NCBI GenBank assembly: GCA_001557505.1
Contig: LSAX01000001.1
Coordinates: 2,790,001 to 2,854,000, forward strand
DNA: 64,000 nucleotides
Reading direction: 5' to 3'
DNA from: Reticulascus tulasneorum
Lineage: Eukaryota > Ascomycota > Sordariomycetes > Glomerellales > Reticulascaceae
The translations under genes and the position numbers were made by a program. Positions 37,416 to 50,100 of the stretch are shown in pieces; position 1 is the stretch's first letter, and each line of letters begins with the position of its first letter. Below the pieces are notes generated by a model that worked only from the letters and a program-made list of their open reading frames with translations, had not been told where the DNA came from and did no database searches.

Positions 37416-40400
37416 CTAGTCCAGGATCACCGGTGCGTTTTTACCGCCCGTGTTGCTCTCCTGGCTCTGGCTCGTGGGTTGCGTCCCAAACGACTGCGAG
37501 GCCGAGAATTGGCTCTGCTGTGTCGTCACCCCTGTCGTAGTCGACATTGTATCGGGTGGTGGTGCAATCGCCGCGGCTCTAACAGCGTCATCCAGCGTAC
37601 CAAGCATGAGCATAGTAGTTGGTCCCGGCCGGGCAGCAGCGCCTGTAGACAGGCCTCTCCAGCCATCACCTCCCTTTTCCCAAAAGCCCTTCAACAACTT
37701 GTTGAATTCTTCTTCCGGGCCGTATGAGACTCCCTTCTCGACGCGGCGGTCCACTTGCCACCATGGCGCCCCTTGCCTAATTCTCAGTCGAACGTCTATT
37801 GTGAGTTGCCGAGGCCGGTCCGACGCATTGGGAAGGACGTAGCGGATAGAAACCCAGTCGACGGTCTTAACGAAGACCTCGACGCGACCTTGGTTGATGG
37901 CCTCGAGTTCTTGCCATTTTGACTCGATGGAATCTAGTGCCCGCATGATAGGTAAGCTCAGGGGCATCCATATTGTTAGAGTCTTGAGACCGTCGCGGTT
38001 GTTGGCGATGGTCGTGATGAGATCCAGAATCCGTAGGTGGGGGTTCCCAGCCTGAAGGGTCATACGGATATCGCTCTTGGCCAGGTCGAGAGATACACGG
38101 AATCGTTCCGGCTTCTGCCCGCTATCGCTGGCTCCTGGCATAGCAATGTCGCCGTACGTAAATGTGACCTGCCGAAGGCTGACTTTCTCGCACTTAATTG
38201 AGCCTTTAGCCCTCTCCATTGCCTCCAGGAACCCCACGAGCCGATCAATCGATTTGACATGGGTTGCAAGTGAGTCAAGTATCGAGTGCCCCATTGTCTG
38301 TCGAATGCGGAACACGAACTCTGCCTTCTTAGGACTGAAAGAGACGTCTCTATCAATCCTGCCTCTCAGCAACTTGAAGTTCTCCTTATTGGCGACCTTT
38401 ATCACGGCGTCCACAACACTATTAAGATCGCTGCCGTCGGTGATCGCCTCGAGTCCTGCAGCATCGTCTGCAGGTTTGGCGGAAGTCTCCGGACGCCGTG
38501 GCTGAACTCCTTTGAACTTCACCTCAACAAAGTCTTGGGCCCAAGGTCGACTCTTTGGTGTGGCAACGTCCTCAAACTGCCGACTTTGCGTCCCCTTCCC
38601 GGGGTTTAGTTTTAGGATATCCGATAACCGGATAAAGAGTGCGGGAAGCTTAATCTGCTGTGGAAGAGCATAGTTCTTGGTTTCGCGAGACACATGCTTG
38701 ATCTTCTTCTTGTGCAACTCCTTCAGGTCTGTAGCGTGAGACACTATGCCTGTGACGAAGAGCGTGAGGTGGTTCCAGAACGTGTCGTCCAGGTCTGGCT
38801 GTCCCCTACTAAGTGGTAGTCGGATTTGCACCTTGATTTGGCGTACTGATGCATCTCGATCGCTAAATAGAACGTCAGCGCCTTGTTCAAAGGCATGAAT
38901 ACCGGGCGACTTACACTCGGACCAACCACCATTCGTCACCGCTCAAGCTTAGGGACATCATGACAAACCAGTCCTGATCCAAGCCCTGGCGCTGGAAAAA
39001 CACCGGATGGAACGGATCGCGAGTTTTGATGATTTGCTTAATCTCCTCGGTTCCAAGAGGATTTTTAGCGTTGGACCAGCCAAGGCTTCTTCCTCGGCGG
39101 TTGAACTCCTCGACGACATATGCCCATCTGATGTTCTCTAGATACGTGACTCCCTCTGCAGCCGGGTCTCTGTTGCCGGAATTAAACTTGGCCTCCGACT
39201 GAGACACATATCTCGTGTGCGGCTTAATCGCTGCAAAACCAGTCACCGGTTCGATCGTTAAGGTAACATTGTCTTCGCAGCCCAGCTGCATCGTCAGCGA
39301 TGATTCAATAGGCTCAGATCGTGAGATCTGCAAAGCCATCGCTGACTCTCTCTTGACAAACCGCGGAGCGGGCAGTAGTTTCGCGTGGATTGTCGAGAGG
39401 ATGTGTTCCACGTGACTCGCAATAGCGGCCTTCAATAGTCGTTCCGCCGACAGATCCCGGACGTCGAACGGCAACTCTACATCCTTCATATCCTTGTTAT
39501 CTCGATACCACCTGACCATTAAGTGACTTGTGTGCCTCTGATCCAGTTGACCATTGGCTTTCTTGGCACTGCTGACCGCAATCATCACCCAACTCTTTGG
39601 TCCATTGGGTCCGTAGCGGGTGGCCCAGTATTGTATCGCAAGAGCTCGGTTCAGAGGCTCTACTTTTAGAGTACCAGTCCAAGTGCCTCGGCTAAGCTCA
39701 GTCGCTTGTCGTTTGAGCTCATTAATCTTGTGGGTCAACACAAACTCGTGCAGGTATCGATAGCAGCCTTCTAGACCATCTTTTGCTAGTATTTCGTTGA
39801 CCTGCGCCTCCAAGTATGCTTTCAAAGCGTCTGAGAGCTGCCCGGACGATGGCGAGAAGGCAAACCGGAAATCAATGAACCAGAATTGCTTCTCGAAATC
39901 TTCATCCGCAATGGTCAGATCCACCTCAAACTCACCCTCAACCGTGAAGGTTACTCTGCCCGATTGGATGCTGTACTTTCTGAAGTGATAGGGTATATTG
40001 TCGTAGTCATGTAGGTTCAAACGGAGAGATAGAAGTGTATTAAGTTCGTCGATCCATTTCAGTTGTTCCTCTGCCGTCAAAGCTGGTGGGGGGATATATC
40101 CAAGCTGAGATGGGTTAGTTAAGGCACATTTCGCATCAAGTCGAACACTCTTACCTCCGGTATCCATGGGCATTCGCCGCTGGACAGTATTTGCAATGCA
40201 GTTTTCAGATCGGGGTTGGGTAATCTCGCCAGACTCAAAGCCCGTTTCAAGTCAATGAGCTGGTTTTGAGCCTGATCGTAAAGCGAACGCTTCCCATCGA
40301 GGTGCGCTTTGATATCAATCAACTTGCTGACTGCATCGGCATTCCTACTCCAGTCCGTGATCACGAGAGCCTTGACCCATTTCGCGTGCTCGTCCTGCGC

Positions 40401-40895
40401 GAGTTGAAGGATCATGCCTTTCTTCTTAAGATTGGCATCCCCATCCTCCTTCCTTTCCCCGCCGTCGTTGCCATACGCCGAGTTTCCGTTCGCAAGTGAT
40501 TGTGGAACCTGTTTCTCTGCCATTTTCCGCAGTGTCTCTTGCAGGTTGGTGTGTGTTGTCTGGGCCAGTCGGGTAAGGAGATTGCCCAGCGGGACATAAC
40601 CCTGCGTAATGTGGACGATTTCGTCCGGCAGGTCGTTCATCCGCGATCGCTGCAGAGGTGCCCCTTGTGGTAATTGCAGCTGCTGCGTTTGCGAACTGGC
40701 TGGTTGGACACTGCCATCACCAGCTCCATTCGTCAACTTATTAGATGGCGCCGGTTCTTCCAGACTCTTTCCCTTTTCCAATCCTTGCTGACTATCCATG
40801 TTTCCTCCGCTGACACCATTGGGTCTCGTATCTCTGTCGTGGTTCGAGTGCACGCCATTTTGACCCCCATTCTCCATATTGACAACACCGGGCAT
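37416..40895 (-). CDS. MED14: Mediator complex subunit 14 (MED14/Rgr1), 1125 aa
   Basis: Three exons: 40155-40895, 38915-40104 and 37416-38862 (3378 nt). The N-terminus is low-complexity (about 1-75). The conserved MED14 block follows, with MNDLPDEIVHITQGYVPLGNLLTRLAQTTH (about residues 80-110) and, in exon 2, the PPPALTAEEQLKWIDELN region. The length fits filamentous-fungal MED14. It is the architectural backbone joining the Mediator head, middle and tail, and is needed for RNA polymerase II transcription. The start was set at 40895 (MPGVVNMENGG) because upstream in-frame codons lack an ATG before a stop. The C-terminus ends in a Gln/Ser-rich tail. Confidence 0.93.
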
Positions 40896-42358
40896 TGACT
40901 GCTCACCCTCTTCCGCGGCGATGCCTGCCACACTTCCGTTCCCGATATGATGGACAAAGATATCTGCTCGTCTCGATATGTTATATGCTTGTGTCGCCTG
41001 TGAAGCCTAGCGGAACTCTGGTGCAAAGGTTATCCCTTGAGACCGAACCCAGATCATTGACTGCGAGACGAGCTCCGTCACCAGCGCAAGATGCGCGAGG
41101 CCGCCGGCAAGCACGATCGCATCGACAGAACAATGCCTGTCGTCGGCAGAGACGTTGAACGCGACAGGCTGCCTTGGCGACGAATCTTCTGCGACACTTT
41201 TTTCCAAATGAGTGGTCGGCAAGCGCGATGGGGGACGTGACGGGAAGTCGGTATCGCGGTGGCTGGGAGACGTGACTGAGCGAGCCTCGACACTGGGAAA
41301 AGCCAAATCTCGATAGGTGCGACCGGGTATCAAATGTTTGAGTCGCCGTAGATTGTTGTGGGCGAGCTCGTGGGTTTGGTGGTCAGCCAGCGATTGTCGG
41401 GAAGTGGTGATGCGACTGGGAAAGATGCGAGAGGCTTTGTTCCATGACTTCTCTTTTTTCTTTAGCAGGCGGCCAGCGCCAGAAGCAGCCTGGAAACACC
41501 AGCCCAAGCACAGCGCAGATCTGGGTCATGTGACCTTTGAAAGCACGGACCAGTTCTTCCCTTTTTGGATCATTCACATCCCATCGGCTGTGATCCGGTG
41601 TACAGGGATATGCACAGGGGGACCTAACATAATCTAATCTTATCTTGATATCTGTACGTACAGTACTGTACATACAGTACGGACTACACACATGTATGTA
41701 CGTAGTTGTGTGTAAGAACGTATATGTTTATGGATGTACGTTTGCCCGTCGTCGGTCTGCATCTCAAATCTTTAAACTCATTCTTTGTCGTCTGCCAGAT
41801 CACCCAAAGATCATGCATCGAGGTGCGAAGAATCAACTCTAAGGACATACACAACACTCGTTAGGTCATCCAGAGGATCGCTGCTGTCAGATGCAGTAAA
41901 TGACGTGTCTCATTGGATGTGTACGAGGTCAGCCAAAGACACCTGCATTGGTCGAATCAGACAAACAAGGTCATACTGGCTCATGAATGGGTCTGAGTAA
42001 TCGCAATTTGTCCTGTCATCTCATTCTCCAGCAGCATAAAGAACAGAATTTGTGTTACTGGAAGCCTGGTTTTATTTTGTATCCCTTGAACTAGCCAGCA
42101 AGAGCAGAGATACGGCGCGTCAGATTAGTATCATCCATGAGTCATTTCCCCTCCCTTTATCCCTTGTGATATTGTCTTCCAGATCTATACCTTCATGGTT
42201 ACTGAGCAACTGATCTGTCGTGCTTGATAACCGGTGAAGGTGAGTTTCGGTGGCTGGTGCGGTTTGTCGTGGGCAGGCTCAACTGTGCAAGAAGATCACT
42301 TAATATCAATTCCAACTATCTAGGCAATATACAAGCAGATGCGTTGGTTTCTGGTCAC
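40896..42358. other. Intergenic region upstream of MED14 and downstream of the G6PD gene
   Basis: This 1.46-kb region has a MED14 promoter side with many short frames on both strands (for example 41007-41507 minus) but no recognisable domain. A cluster of alternating TAC/GTAC palindromes and an 8-bp inverted repeat lie at 41650-41714. Confidence 0.5.
41685..41714. repeat. 8-bp inverted repeat in a GTAC/TGTA-rich tract
   Basis: TACACACA (41685-41692) and TGTGTGTA (41707-41714) are perfect complements around a 14-bp loop. The tract just upstream (41650-41682) carries nested palindromes such as ACAGTACTGT. It could form a hairpin; no function is evident. Confidence 0.7.
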
Positions 42359-44280
42359 TTACAATTTATTCGGGGGGGCTGCCGAGGTTGTCGGCCATTG
42401 ATAACCCGCAGCATCACTGAATCTGTAACCATACGAAGAAGTAAAGTCGTCGAGGACTGCAGGGCCACGAGATCCTGCGGACATTGTCAGCGTCAACGTT
42501 TCCCAGACATGGACGAGATATTCTCTGCTTACCATATGGATACTCCATGGGAATGATCTCCTTGTTGTCGTCTAGATAGTGCAGCAATGGCGTGAAGATC
42601 CTCCAGCTTGCATCAAGCTCATCATCACGCACAAAGTTGGAGTGGTCGCCTTTTAGGCAATCTAGGATCAGCGACTCGTAAGCTTCGGGAATCTTGAGGT
42701 CCGAAAATCGTCGTCGGTAGGTGAGGTCAAGCTCTGTGACGACTGTCTGCATGCTGAGACCTGGCAGCTTGGAGTTCATCTTGATATAGACACTTTCGTT
42801 CGGCTGGATCCGCATGACAAGCTCGTTTCTCGGGATATCCTTGAAGATACCTGACGTGACGTCCTTGAACTGGATGCGAATCTCCGTCTTTTGCTCATTG
42901 AGCGCCTTTCCTGCCTTCATGATGAATGGAACACCATCCCATCGCTCGTTCTTGATGTGGACAACGAGGGCACAGAAGGTAGGGCATCTCGAATCTTTCG
43001 GGACAGTGTCATCTTCCTTGTACGACGGTTTGCTGCCGTCCAGAGACTTGCCGTATTGGCCGATAATGACGTCTTTGGGCTCAATTGCCGGAATAGCCCG
43101 AAGAACACGGACCTTCTCGTCACGGACGTCCTCAGCCGAGAAAGAGATTGGTCTCTCCATCGCAAGTAGTGTCAGGACCTGCAGAAGATGGTTCTGCATG
43201 ACGTCTCGAATGATGCCGAATTCATCAAAGTATCCGCCACGGCCTTCAGTACCGAACGGCTCCTTGAAAGTGATCTGGACATTGTCGATGTTCTGTCGGT
43301 TCCAGGTGGCCCCGAAGAATGAATTACCAAATCGGAGAATTAGAATATTCTTCACCATCTCCTTTCCTAGGTAATGATCAATTCGGAACAATTCGTCTTC
43401 TTTCCAGTCAGGCTCCAGAGACTTTTGCAACTCTCGGGAACTGGCGAGATCTTTGCCGAACGGCTTCTCGACCTATGACCACAGTCATCGTGAGCATGAG
43501 ATACACGGAGAAGTGCAGGCAGGACAACGTACGATTACTCGAGCAATTCCGTTTGAAGGGTAGCAGCACTTCTTCAAATGCTGAGAGACGATGGTGAAAA
43601 CGCTTGGCGGCAGAGCCATGTAGAACAGACGGTGTGTCTCTGACTTTCCTTTCTCCAGCTCCTCTAGGTGTTTGTTCAGGTTCAAGAACGAGTCATCTCG
43701 GTCGTATTGACCGGAAACGTATGAGCAAAGGTTGCAAAAATCGTCAAGCTGTTGCTCAATCTCCTTAGTCGGCGTCTTCATATATGACCTGATACGTTTG
43801 AGGTATTCATTGTGGTCCATCTTCGTTCTCGCATATCCGACAATCTTGATGTCCTTTGGGAGGAATTGATTCCGATACTACGAATCATAGGTTAGCTAAA
43901 TCTTCTACCATCAATTTTCCGTCATTGGGTTCTGATAAAACATACTAAGCCAAAGAGCGCAGGGTACTAAAAGATATTAGCAAGCAACAGGTCGTCGAGG
44001 GCTCAGAACTACGAACCGTCTTCTTCTTGGCGAGATCTCCGGATGCGCCGAGCACAATGATCACAGTATTATCCTTCAGCTCCAGGGTCCTAGAAGCCCA
44101 ATTTGGGTCAGCATGCCATCAATCACGCAGTAATGCAACTACCGCGAGTGCAGCTCGATGCTCCAGCAGCCTCTCAGAGCCTGGTGATCCTGTGGGATTC
44201 GGGACAGCTACGACAGTGAGGCTGTCTTGGTGGGGGTTGGCGGGGAAAACCTACGAAGCTGCGGAGGCAAGGTCGGCCAT
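42359..44280 (-). CDS. Glucose-6-phosphate 1-dehydrogenase, 506 aa
   Basis: Six exons: 44255-44280, 44017-44089, 43946-43966, 43533-43877, 42533-43472 and 42359-42474 (1521 nt). The N-terminus MADLASAAS is joined across a 165-nt intron to TLELKDNTVIIVLGAS. The NADP-binding motif GASGDLAKKK is at residues 23-32, and the active-site RIDHYLGK is at 185-192, with VEKPFGKD just before it. The last short exon gives the Tyr-rich C-terminus typical of fungal G6PD. It catalyses the first oxidative step of the pentose phosphate pathway, yielding NADPH. The third exon is only 21 nt. An alternative small exon in the first intron (44112-44189) cannot be joined to exon 1 in phase, so it was rejected. Confidence 0.96.
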
Positions 44281-46420
44281 GGCGACGATTGTAAAACAAG
44301 GACTGCTTCTTGGATTCGGTCTCTAGAAGATGGGACTGGAGGTGTCAATGAAAGAACAAAGGTATGAGGGATTCGGGAATCAAATGGCTCTGGGTGATGT
44401 TTGGTGCTCAGTATCGGGTGGACTGGGTAATGTTGTGACGAAGCAGATATGTGGAGGGGAGCTAAGGTTGGCGGGGGGGAGGACTTTGGCAGAGGAGTGC
44501 CAGGGAGCTTACTCACTGTCCCGCACGCGCAACCTCGTAGTGTGAGGATGTAAGCTGAAATTGCCTGGGGGTTGACGTATAACAAAAAAGGTTCAGTAGC
44601 TTGGAGTAGTAAGATAATGTCTCTACTCTCGTTGCCCTGTATGTCTGGGAGGGTAGGCTTCCAGAGCGATGATGAAATTGACTTTGGTGCCCGGCAAGGA
44701 TAAAAGGAGGGGAAGAGGGGTTAATCGAGAATGTTGGGAGTTCCAGTTGATTTCCAACTGTGTAGGAGCCAGATAGAATAGGGCAAGCTGATCCTCTCCT
44801 AGTAACGTCAATGAAACAATGTTCAGTTGCTATTTGAAAAGTCAATGAGCAATCTTCCTTCGATAACATTATCACATTATCAGGCTCGGTGCTGAGTTTT
44901 GTATCTCCCCGGCTGCCCTTACAAACGTGCTGATGGTCCATGCTCCTTGGCAGGTACAAGTTGCCGTAGCAGAATCATTGAACAGCTAATACTTGCACTA
45001 GGTGGGGTTTTCAGGTGTCCGGAGTCAATGCTAAAAGTACCAAGCGCACCTCCGGAACTCCAAAAATCATCACTGCGCCTTGCTTCCTTGCCTACCTTAC
45101 CTTGGGAAGATATGATAAAAACGTACAGTCCGTCGCCAGTGCGCGTGCCGGGCTAAGTTTTCAATAGGGTACTTGACTTCACCCACGTCCGGTCGGACAT
45201 GACAGGCTGTTGTCCAGTGTGAAGCACTTTTCCGCTGCAGTATTTGTTCCATCTACGTCTGAGAGCAGGCGACGAGTGTGTTCCCACACTTCCATGGAAT
45301 CCCGGAGATGTTTTGGCACAGGGAACACTTGGAGAGCTCCAACTCCAGGGAGATGCTAGGCTACTGGCTCCTAAGTGATCTGCCACCACATGAGCGTGCT
45401 GAGCTACCCTCCATTACAAATAAGTCGAGACTGTGAAAAATTCCCGCAAACGTCCCTCTTGGAAGCTCATAATGTTGAGCCGCGAAGTCCGATTGCGAAT
45501 ACCGTGGCTGATATTGCTGGCTAGTGCGCGATGCCTGGGTCTTTCATTGAACAGTTGCCTGCCCATGGTATTACGTAGTGGGAAGCTAGGCTTGGGCTTG
45601 GAGTAACAGCTTGATCTGGCCCAGATACCCTGAGAATCCCACTGTGTGTTACATCATCCATTGTGGCCGATGTTGCAGCTGTCTCATAAGTCCGCCGGTC
45701 CGATAGACCTACTACCTATACGGGTATCTAGCTTCTGAATAGTCCGGATACTGACTGTACCACCCACTCCAACAGTAGCGAAGGACTCGTTCATCCGCAG
45801 CAAGATCAACAGGGATCTGTGACCGAGCGTTTTGTCGACAGAGTCGTGACCGAAGCGGGTTTTGATTATCTGTCTCCGAAGCTAATCCGATCTGTGACTG
45901 AGCAACCCTCGACTTGACTACGGTGATTACTAGGAAATAGGCAGTCTCGTAATTTCTGGTGAGAAGAACCAGCAAGTTCTTGCATCCAGGTCCGAGTCGC
46001 CCGGCACTTTAGCCGTGATAAATCCACGCAATAGGCTTGAACTGATGCAATAGTATCAGTTCGGTTGAAGACGGAGATAACAATGGCTGATGGAGCTTGG
46101 TCCCCAATGGGAATATCATCAAGCCACAATTGAAAGGCAATTGCAAAAAGTTGGGTGGCTTGAAAATAGTGGCTGTGCAAAGCGAAACCAACTTCAGAAA
46201 TTTTCACGTGACCGAAACGAGCCCTAATCTGCCGAAAAGGCAAAATTTTAGTGCCACTCACATTATCGCATCTCAACCCCAAGCCGGAAATCACGAAGCC
46301 TCACTTCACTTCGACGTGCAACCCAGCCTAGAGAATCGTCTTTTCAATAAGACAATTCTCTCACATCTCCTTTCCCATCGGTCGGTCGATTGAAAGTGCG
46401 GGAAACAAACCACAGTCAAG
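44281..46420. promoter_or_regulatory. 2.1-kb divergent upstream region between G6PD and eL33 genes
   Basis: No gene was recognised here. Short frames (for example 44513-44959 minus and 45866-46294 minus) have no domain. The right-hand end, near 46300-46420, is the expected ribosomal-protein promoter and leader, with pyrimidine-rich stretches. Confidence 0.45.
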
Positions 46421-47173
46421 ATGCCTTCGGAAGCTGGCCACCGATGTGAGTTCTCCCTCCCCTTTGATTCTTCATTACACAATCGCCTCTACGCGCTCTT
46501 GCTATGAAGCTGTAACGGGCTCTCATGCTATCTTGCACTTGGTCATTTGTGTCTCGATACATCCTCTCCTGTGTATTACTTGCTGACTTTCTCGCGCCTA
46601 GTATACGTCAAGTAAGTAACTTCCGAACGTCGAGATGGACAAGATATTTCGAATACACTTTGAATCATGGGACTTCGTGTGCACTTGAGGATCAAATCAA
46701 CAACGGGGATTTGCTTGACAGATTCTCCATAGGGGAAGACGAATGCTGACGGGACTTGAAATCTAGGGGACGCCACCTGAGTTACCAGCGTGGACGACGA
46801 ACAACCACCCCACAGACCAGTCTCATCAAGATTGAGGGAGTCGATGACACCAATGCGGCGAAGTACGAGGCTGCCCCCTCCCATTGCTGTTGAGTCGCTG
46901 CTAACATTCTCCATCAGCTTCTATCTTGGCAAGAAGGTCGCATTTGTCTACAAGGCAACAAAGGCGATCCGGGGAACCAAAATCCGAGTAATTTGGGGCA
47001 AGGTTACCAGACCACATGGTAAATATTCCGGCCGCGATAGCGAGAGGAGTAGTCATTCTAATCTTAACTCAACAGGCAATTCCGGTGTCGTCCGAGCGAA
47101 GTTCACTCACCCTCTTCCCTCGAAATCTTTCGGTGCTTCGGTTCGTGTGATGCTTTACCCATCGTCAATATAA
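46421..47173 (+). CDS. 60S ribosomal protein eL33 (L35Ae family), 109 aa
   Basis: Five exons: 46421-46445, 46603-46612, 46767-46862, 46918-47018 and 47076-47173 (330 nt). The second exon is only 10 nt and codes the end of Leu-Tyr-Val and part of Lys. The protein has the eL33 features: [51 protein letters not shown] and a short MLYPSSI end. It is a core large-subunit protein. The many introns in a short highly expressed gene are usual in fungi, and the micro-exon is confirmed by frame and by conserved residues on both sides. Confidence 0.95.
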
Positions 47174-50100
47174 CTGGCTTTTGGACGGAGTTGGTAGTGA
47201 GGATGGTTTGTGAATTCTCTGCATCGGTCAAGGGAAGGATAAAGAGCATAGCCTTGCTTTAAAAGGCATTCAAATCAAACACGTCAAAACCCAAACGCTG
47301 CGAAGCAATCGAGATTCGACTTTGTGTGACCTGGTAACGAAGAGAAGTGGATGAGCAGAACATTGTGGATGGGATCGAGGCTGAGAGGGGATAGACAGCC
47401 CGCAATCCTATTGTGCAGCGCCTCTCAGCATGGCATATCTGGTGACTGGAGGTATGGATAATGTCAAATTATGACAGCATCTGCTGGTGACGATATTGAA
47501 AGTCCTTTCGCACAAGTCTCACTCTCATTGCCCACTGATCTCTCTGCAAGGGTTTAGCGATGTTTGGCCTCGTGCAGGGTGATCTCATTCGACTGAAATT
47601 GTGTTATTCCAGTCTTCAGCATCTTTTCAGGTGCTTGGCCTTGCCTGAACCCATTCCATTGCCTCAATGCCGTCATTTATGTTTTGTGACATCTGACCAT
47701 ACGGGGAGTTTTGTCCTAATATCCTATATTGCTGTGCCCAGCCAGCAGCACGAGCAAATAAGACAATATCACGTAGACCTTGGTCTTCTGCATTGGGAAC
47801 TGGAGGACCCAGATTGCTTGAATTACATTAATGGATTCAGGCCAATGACTCTATGTTCGTGACAAGCACGGCTGCTCTAGGCTTTCGAAACATCGTGGAT
47901 GAAAATACCAGTTCCCAAGTCGCTTGGCAGCTGTTTTGCGGCTATAGCATTGGATTTGCTTCCCATGAACATCGGCGCGAACTATAGATATTAACTACCC
48001 TGTCATGGTCCATGCTGTCGAGGTCATGCCCACAGCCGAGCTGCGATATCAAACAAAGTAATTAGAGCCAGGGTTAGCTGGACCAGGGTCGTCTTGAGTG
48101 GCGTGCTGGAACGATCCCTCCTGCATCTCTATCAACGCGGAGACGGCGTCGGAGAAAGTCTCGGCATGGAAGGCAATCGAGTTTACAGAAGACCATTCGA
48201 AGGTGGGGGGACCACAGTGGGATTGTGGGACGACATCGACAAGCATGGCATGAAGTGCCAGTGCCAGCCCCCTGCCTCACGAAACGGATAGACCCCCCAT
48301 CAAGGATCTGAACTGCAACAGATACAACGTTATCCCGGAGTGCCTCATTTATCTGCCTTTTTAAGCTGAAGTTGTTCCCAAATCTTGGTCTAACTTGCAT
48401 GTGAGTTGGCAATGGACCGGGGGTAGATCAGCCCCCTCTTGCTTCAAGTTGGTGGGAGGAACCTGCAGGCTGCAGCTAAAGAACTCTCCTCGCTGCTGGC
48501 CGGATGTCCCGGTTCTATGTGAGTTTGCATGTATAATCGGGATGGATGCCGGGGATATATGCTATTGGGCATCTAGGACGGCTCGAGCTTCTCTGTTGGT
48601 TTGTTAAGTAGGTCAATTTAATCAATTGAGGTGGTGCAAGCTGGACGAGGCAGCAGCCTGCTCGGACCGTGAGAAGTTACTCGTCCATTGAGATTCGAAG
48701 TATATCGTCTGGTATAGGGAACATGTCATTGATCAGCCCGGACAATGTCCGTCTTTTCTTTTAGTGGAGGGGATCTCTTTAGTGGAGATGATCTGTGGGA
48801 CACTCGGGAACGTGGGAGCGGAAGCTTGGCCCAGACCAACAGACGTTTTCCACTGTGGCACATCGAACATGGGTTTGGGAGGGAGTCCGGGTTGGAGGGA
48901 TAACGACTTCCTGCCAGATTTGCACTTTGGACGATTACCTTTCTCACGATATGTGATCCTGGTTTCGCTTCCTGCAGCGAGACACAAAAGTCAATATGAG
49001 AGACGGGTGGACACGGGTAGCGAGAGATATGGCGACGCAGAATGGCGGCTACCTACACCTAGAGACCTGGAGAGAAAGGGACCGGCACCAACAAGGAGTA
49101 GCAAGGTACGTTTAGGCTAGGTGGCTCAGGAGAAATTCTCTAGCTTGTTGATGTATCATGAGCGAAGTCCCGGATCGTCGAACCCTTTACAAGCTGACGA
49201 AGTAGAGCCCAGCTATTTCTAGCGCACACCCCGCCAGTACCTCAATCTGCGTCATGTTCGGCAGGCTGAAGGGGGCGCAGCCTCTCAGGAATCCTGTCTC
49301 TGCCCGATGTCGATTCTGAGGATCTTTTGGGACTTCTCTGACTCGAAATGGGTTTTGGGCAGCCAAAACACACTGGATGAATGGGGGTGCAAGTGGGTCC
49401 TGGAGCTAGGTGCTTCTTGGATTTCTCGTATGACTACCGAACACGAAGTGTAGGCGTATTTGTACAGATGTAGCTAGGGGGCGAATAACTTATCTAGGAG
49501 GGTAAATGATGCTGCCTGCTCGTGTCATGGACGCATGTACCCTTTTATCGTGTCATCCAAGCGGCCGCTTTGGAAAAGGATCGAGAAGGATGGAGCCAAA
49601 GTTCTTGAGACCTCGAAACAGACGGGTGCTGATAAACAGATGCATGCCCGGCGAGCAAGCGGGTCGAAAAGGCTGCATTCGGGAAAGAACTGTTGGGAAT
49701 CATAGATCAAACAGAGTCAGGAGTTGGACATGTTGGACATCCCACATGTATGTAGCTACGTCGTCCTATATCTGCCCGATGCACATCCTTCATGCAGCTT
49801 TAACCACCCGTCCCTCCACGGCCAGGACGAGCTGCGGTCTCGCCACGATGGCAGCCGTCGTTCTTTGCATGCCGGTCAAAAAGTTGGCAGTACTTTGCCA
49901 GCATGTACTATCGACCTGCTGATGTGTCAAGGAAGTAGATCAGTTCCCTCAGCGAGAAAAAGGTGGTGGTGGCCTGCCCGGCGTGAGGTAAGGTTTGGGG
50001 CGATGGTACCTCGTATGAGCCTTTTCGTCCGTTTATTAGGTAGGGAGGGTAGTGACCCCGACCCAGTCAATCGATGAGGGGCGAACGCGTAATGCATGGC

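Noticed and set aside
41007..41507. 166-codon minus-strand frame upstream of MED14
   Set aside because: No recognisable domain or splice pattern and no ATG linking it in frame to MED14, whose start fits at 40895.
44112..44189. Extra exon in the G6PD first intron
   Set aside because: Joining it to the first exon introduces a stop; joining exon 1 directly to 44089 gives a clean N-terminus.
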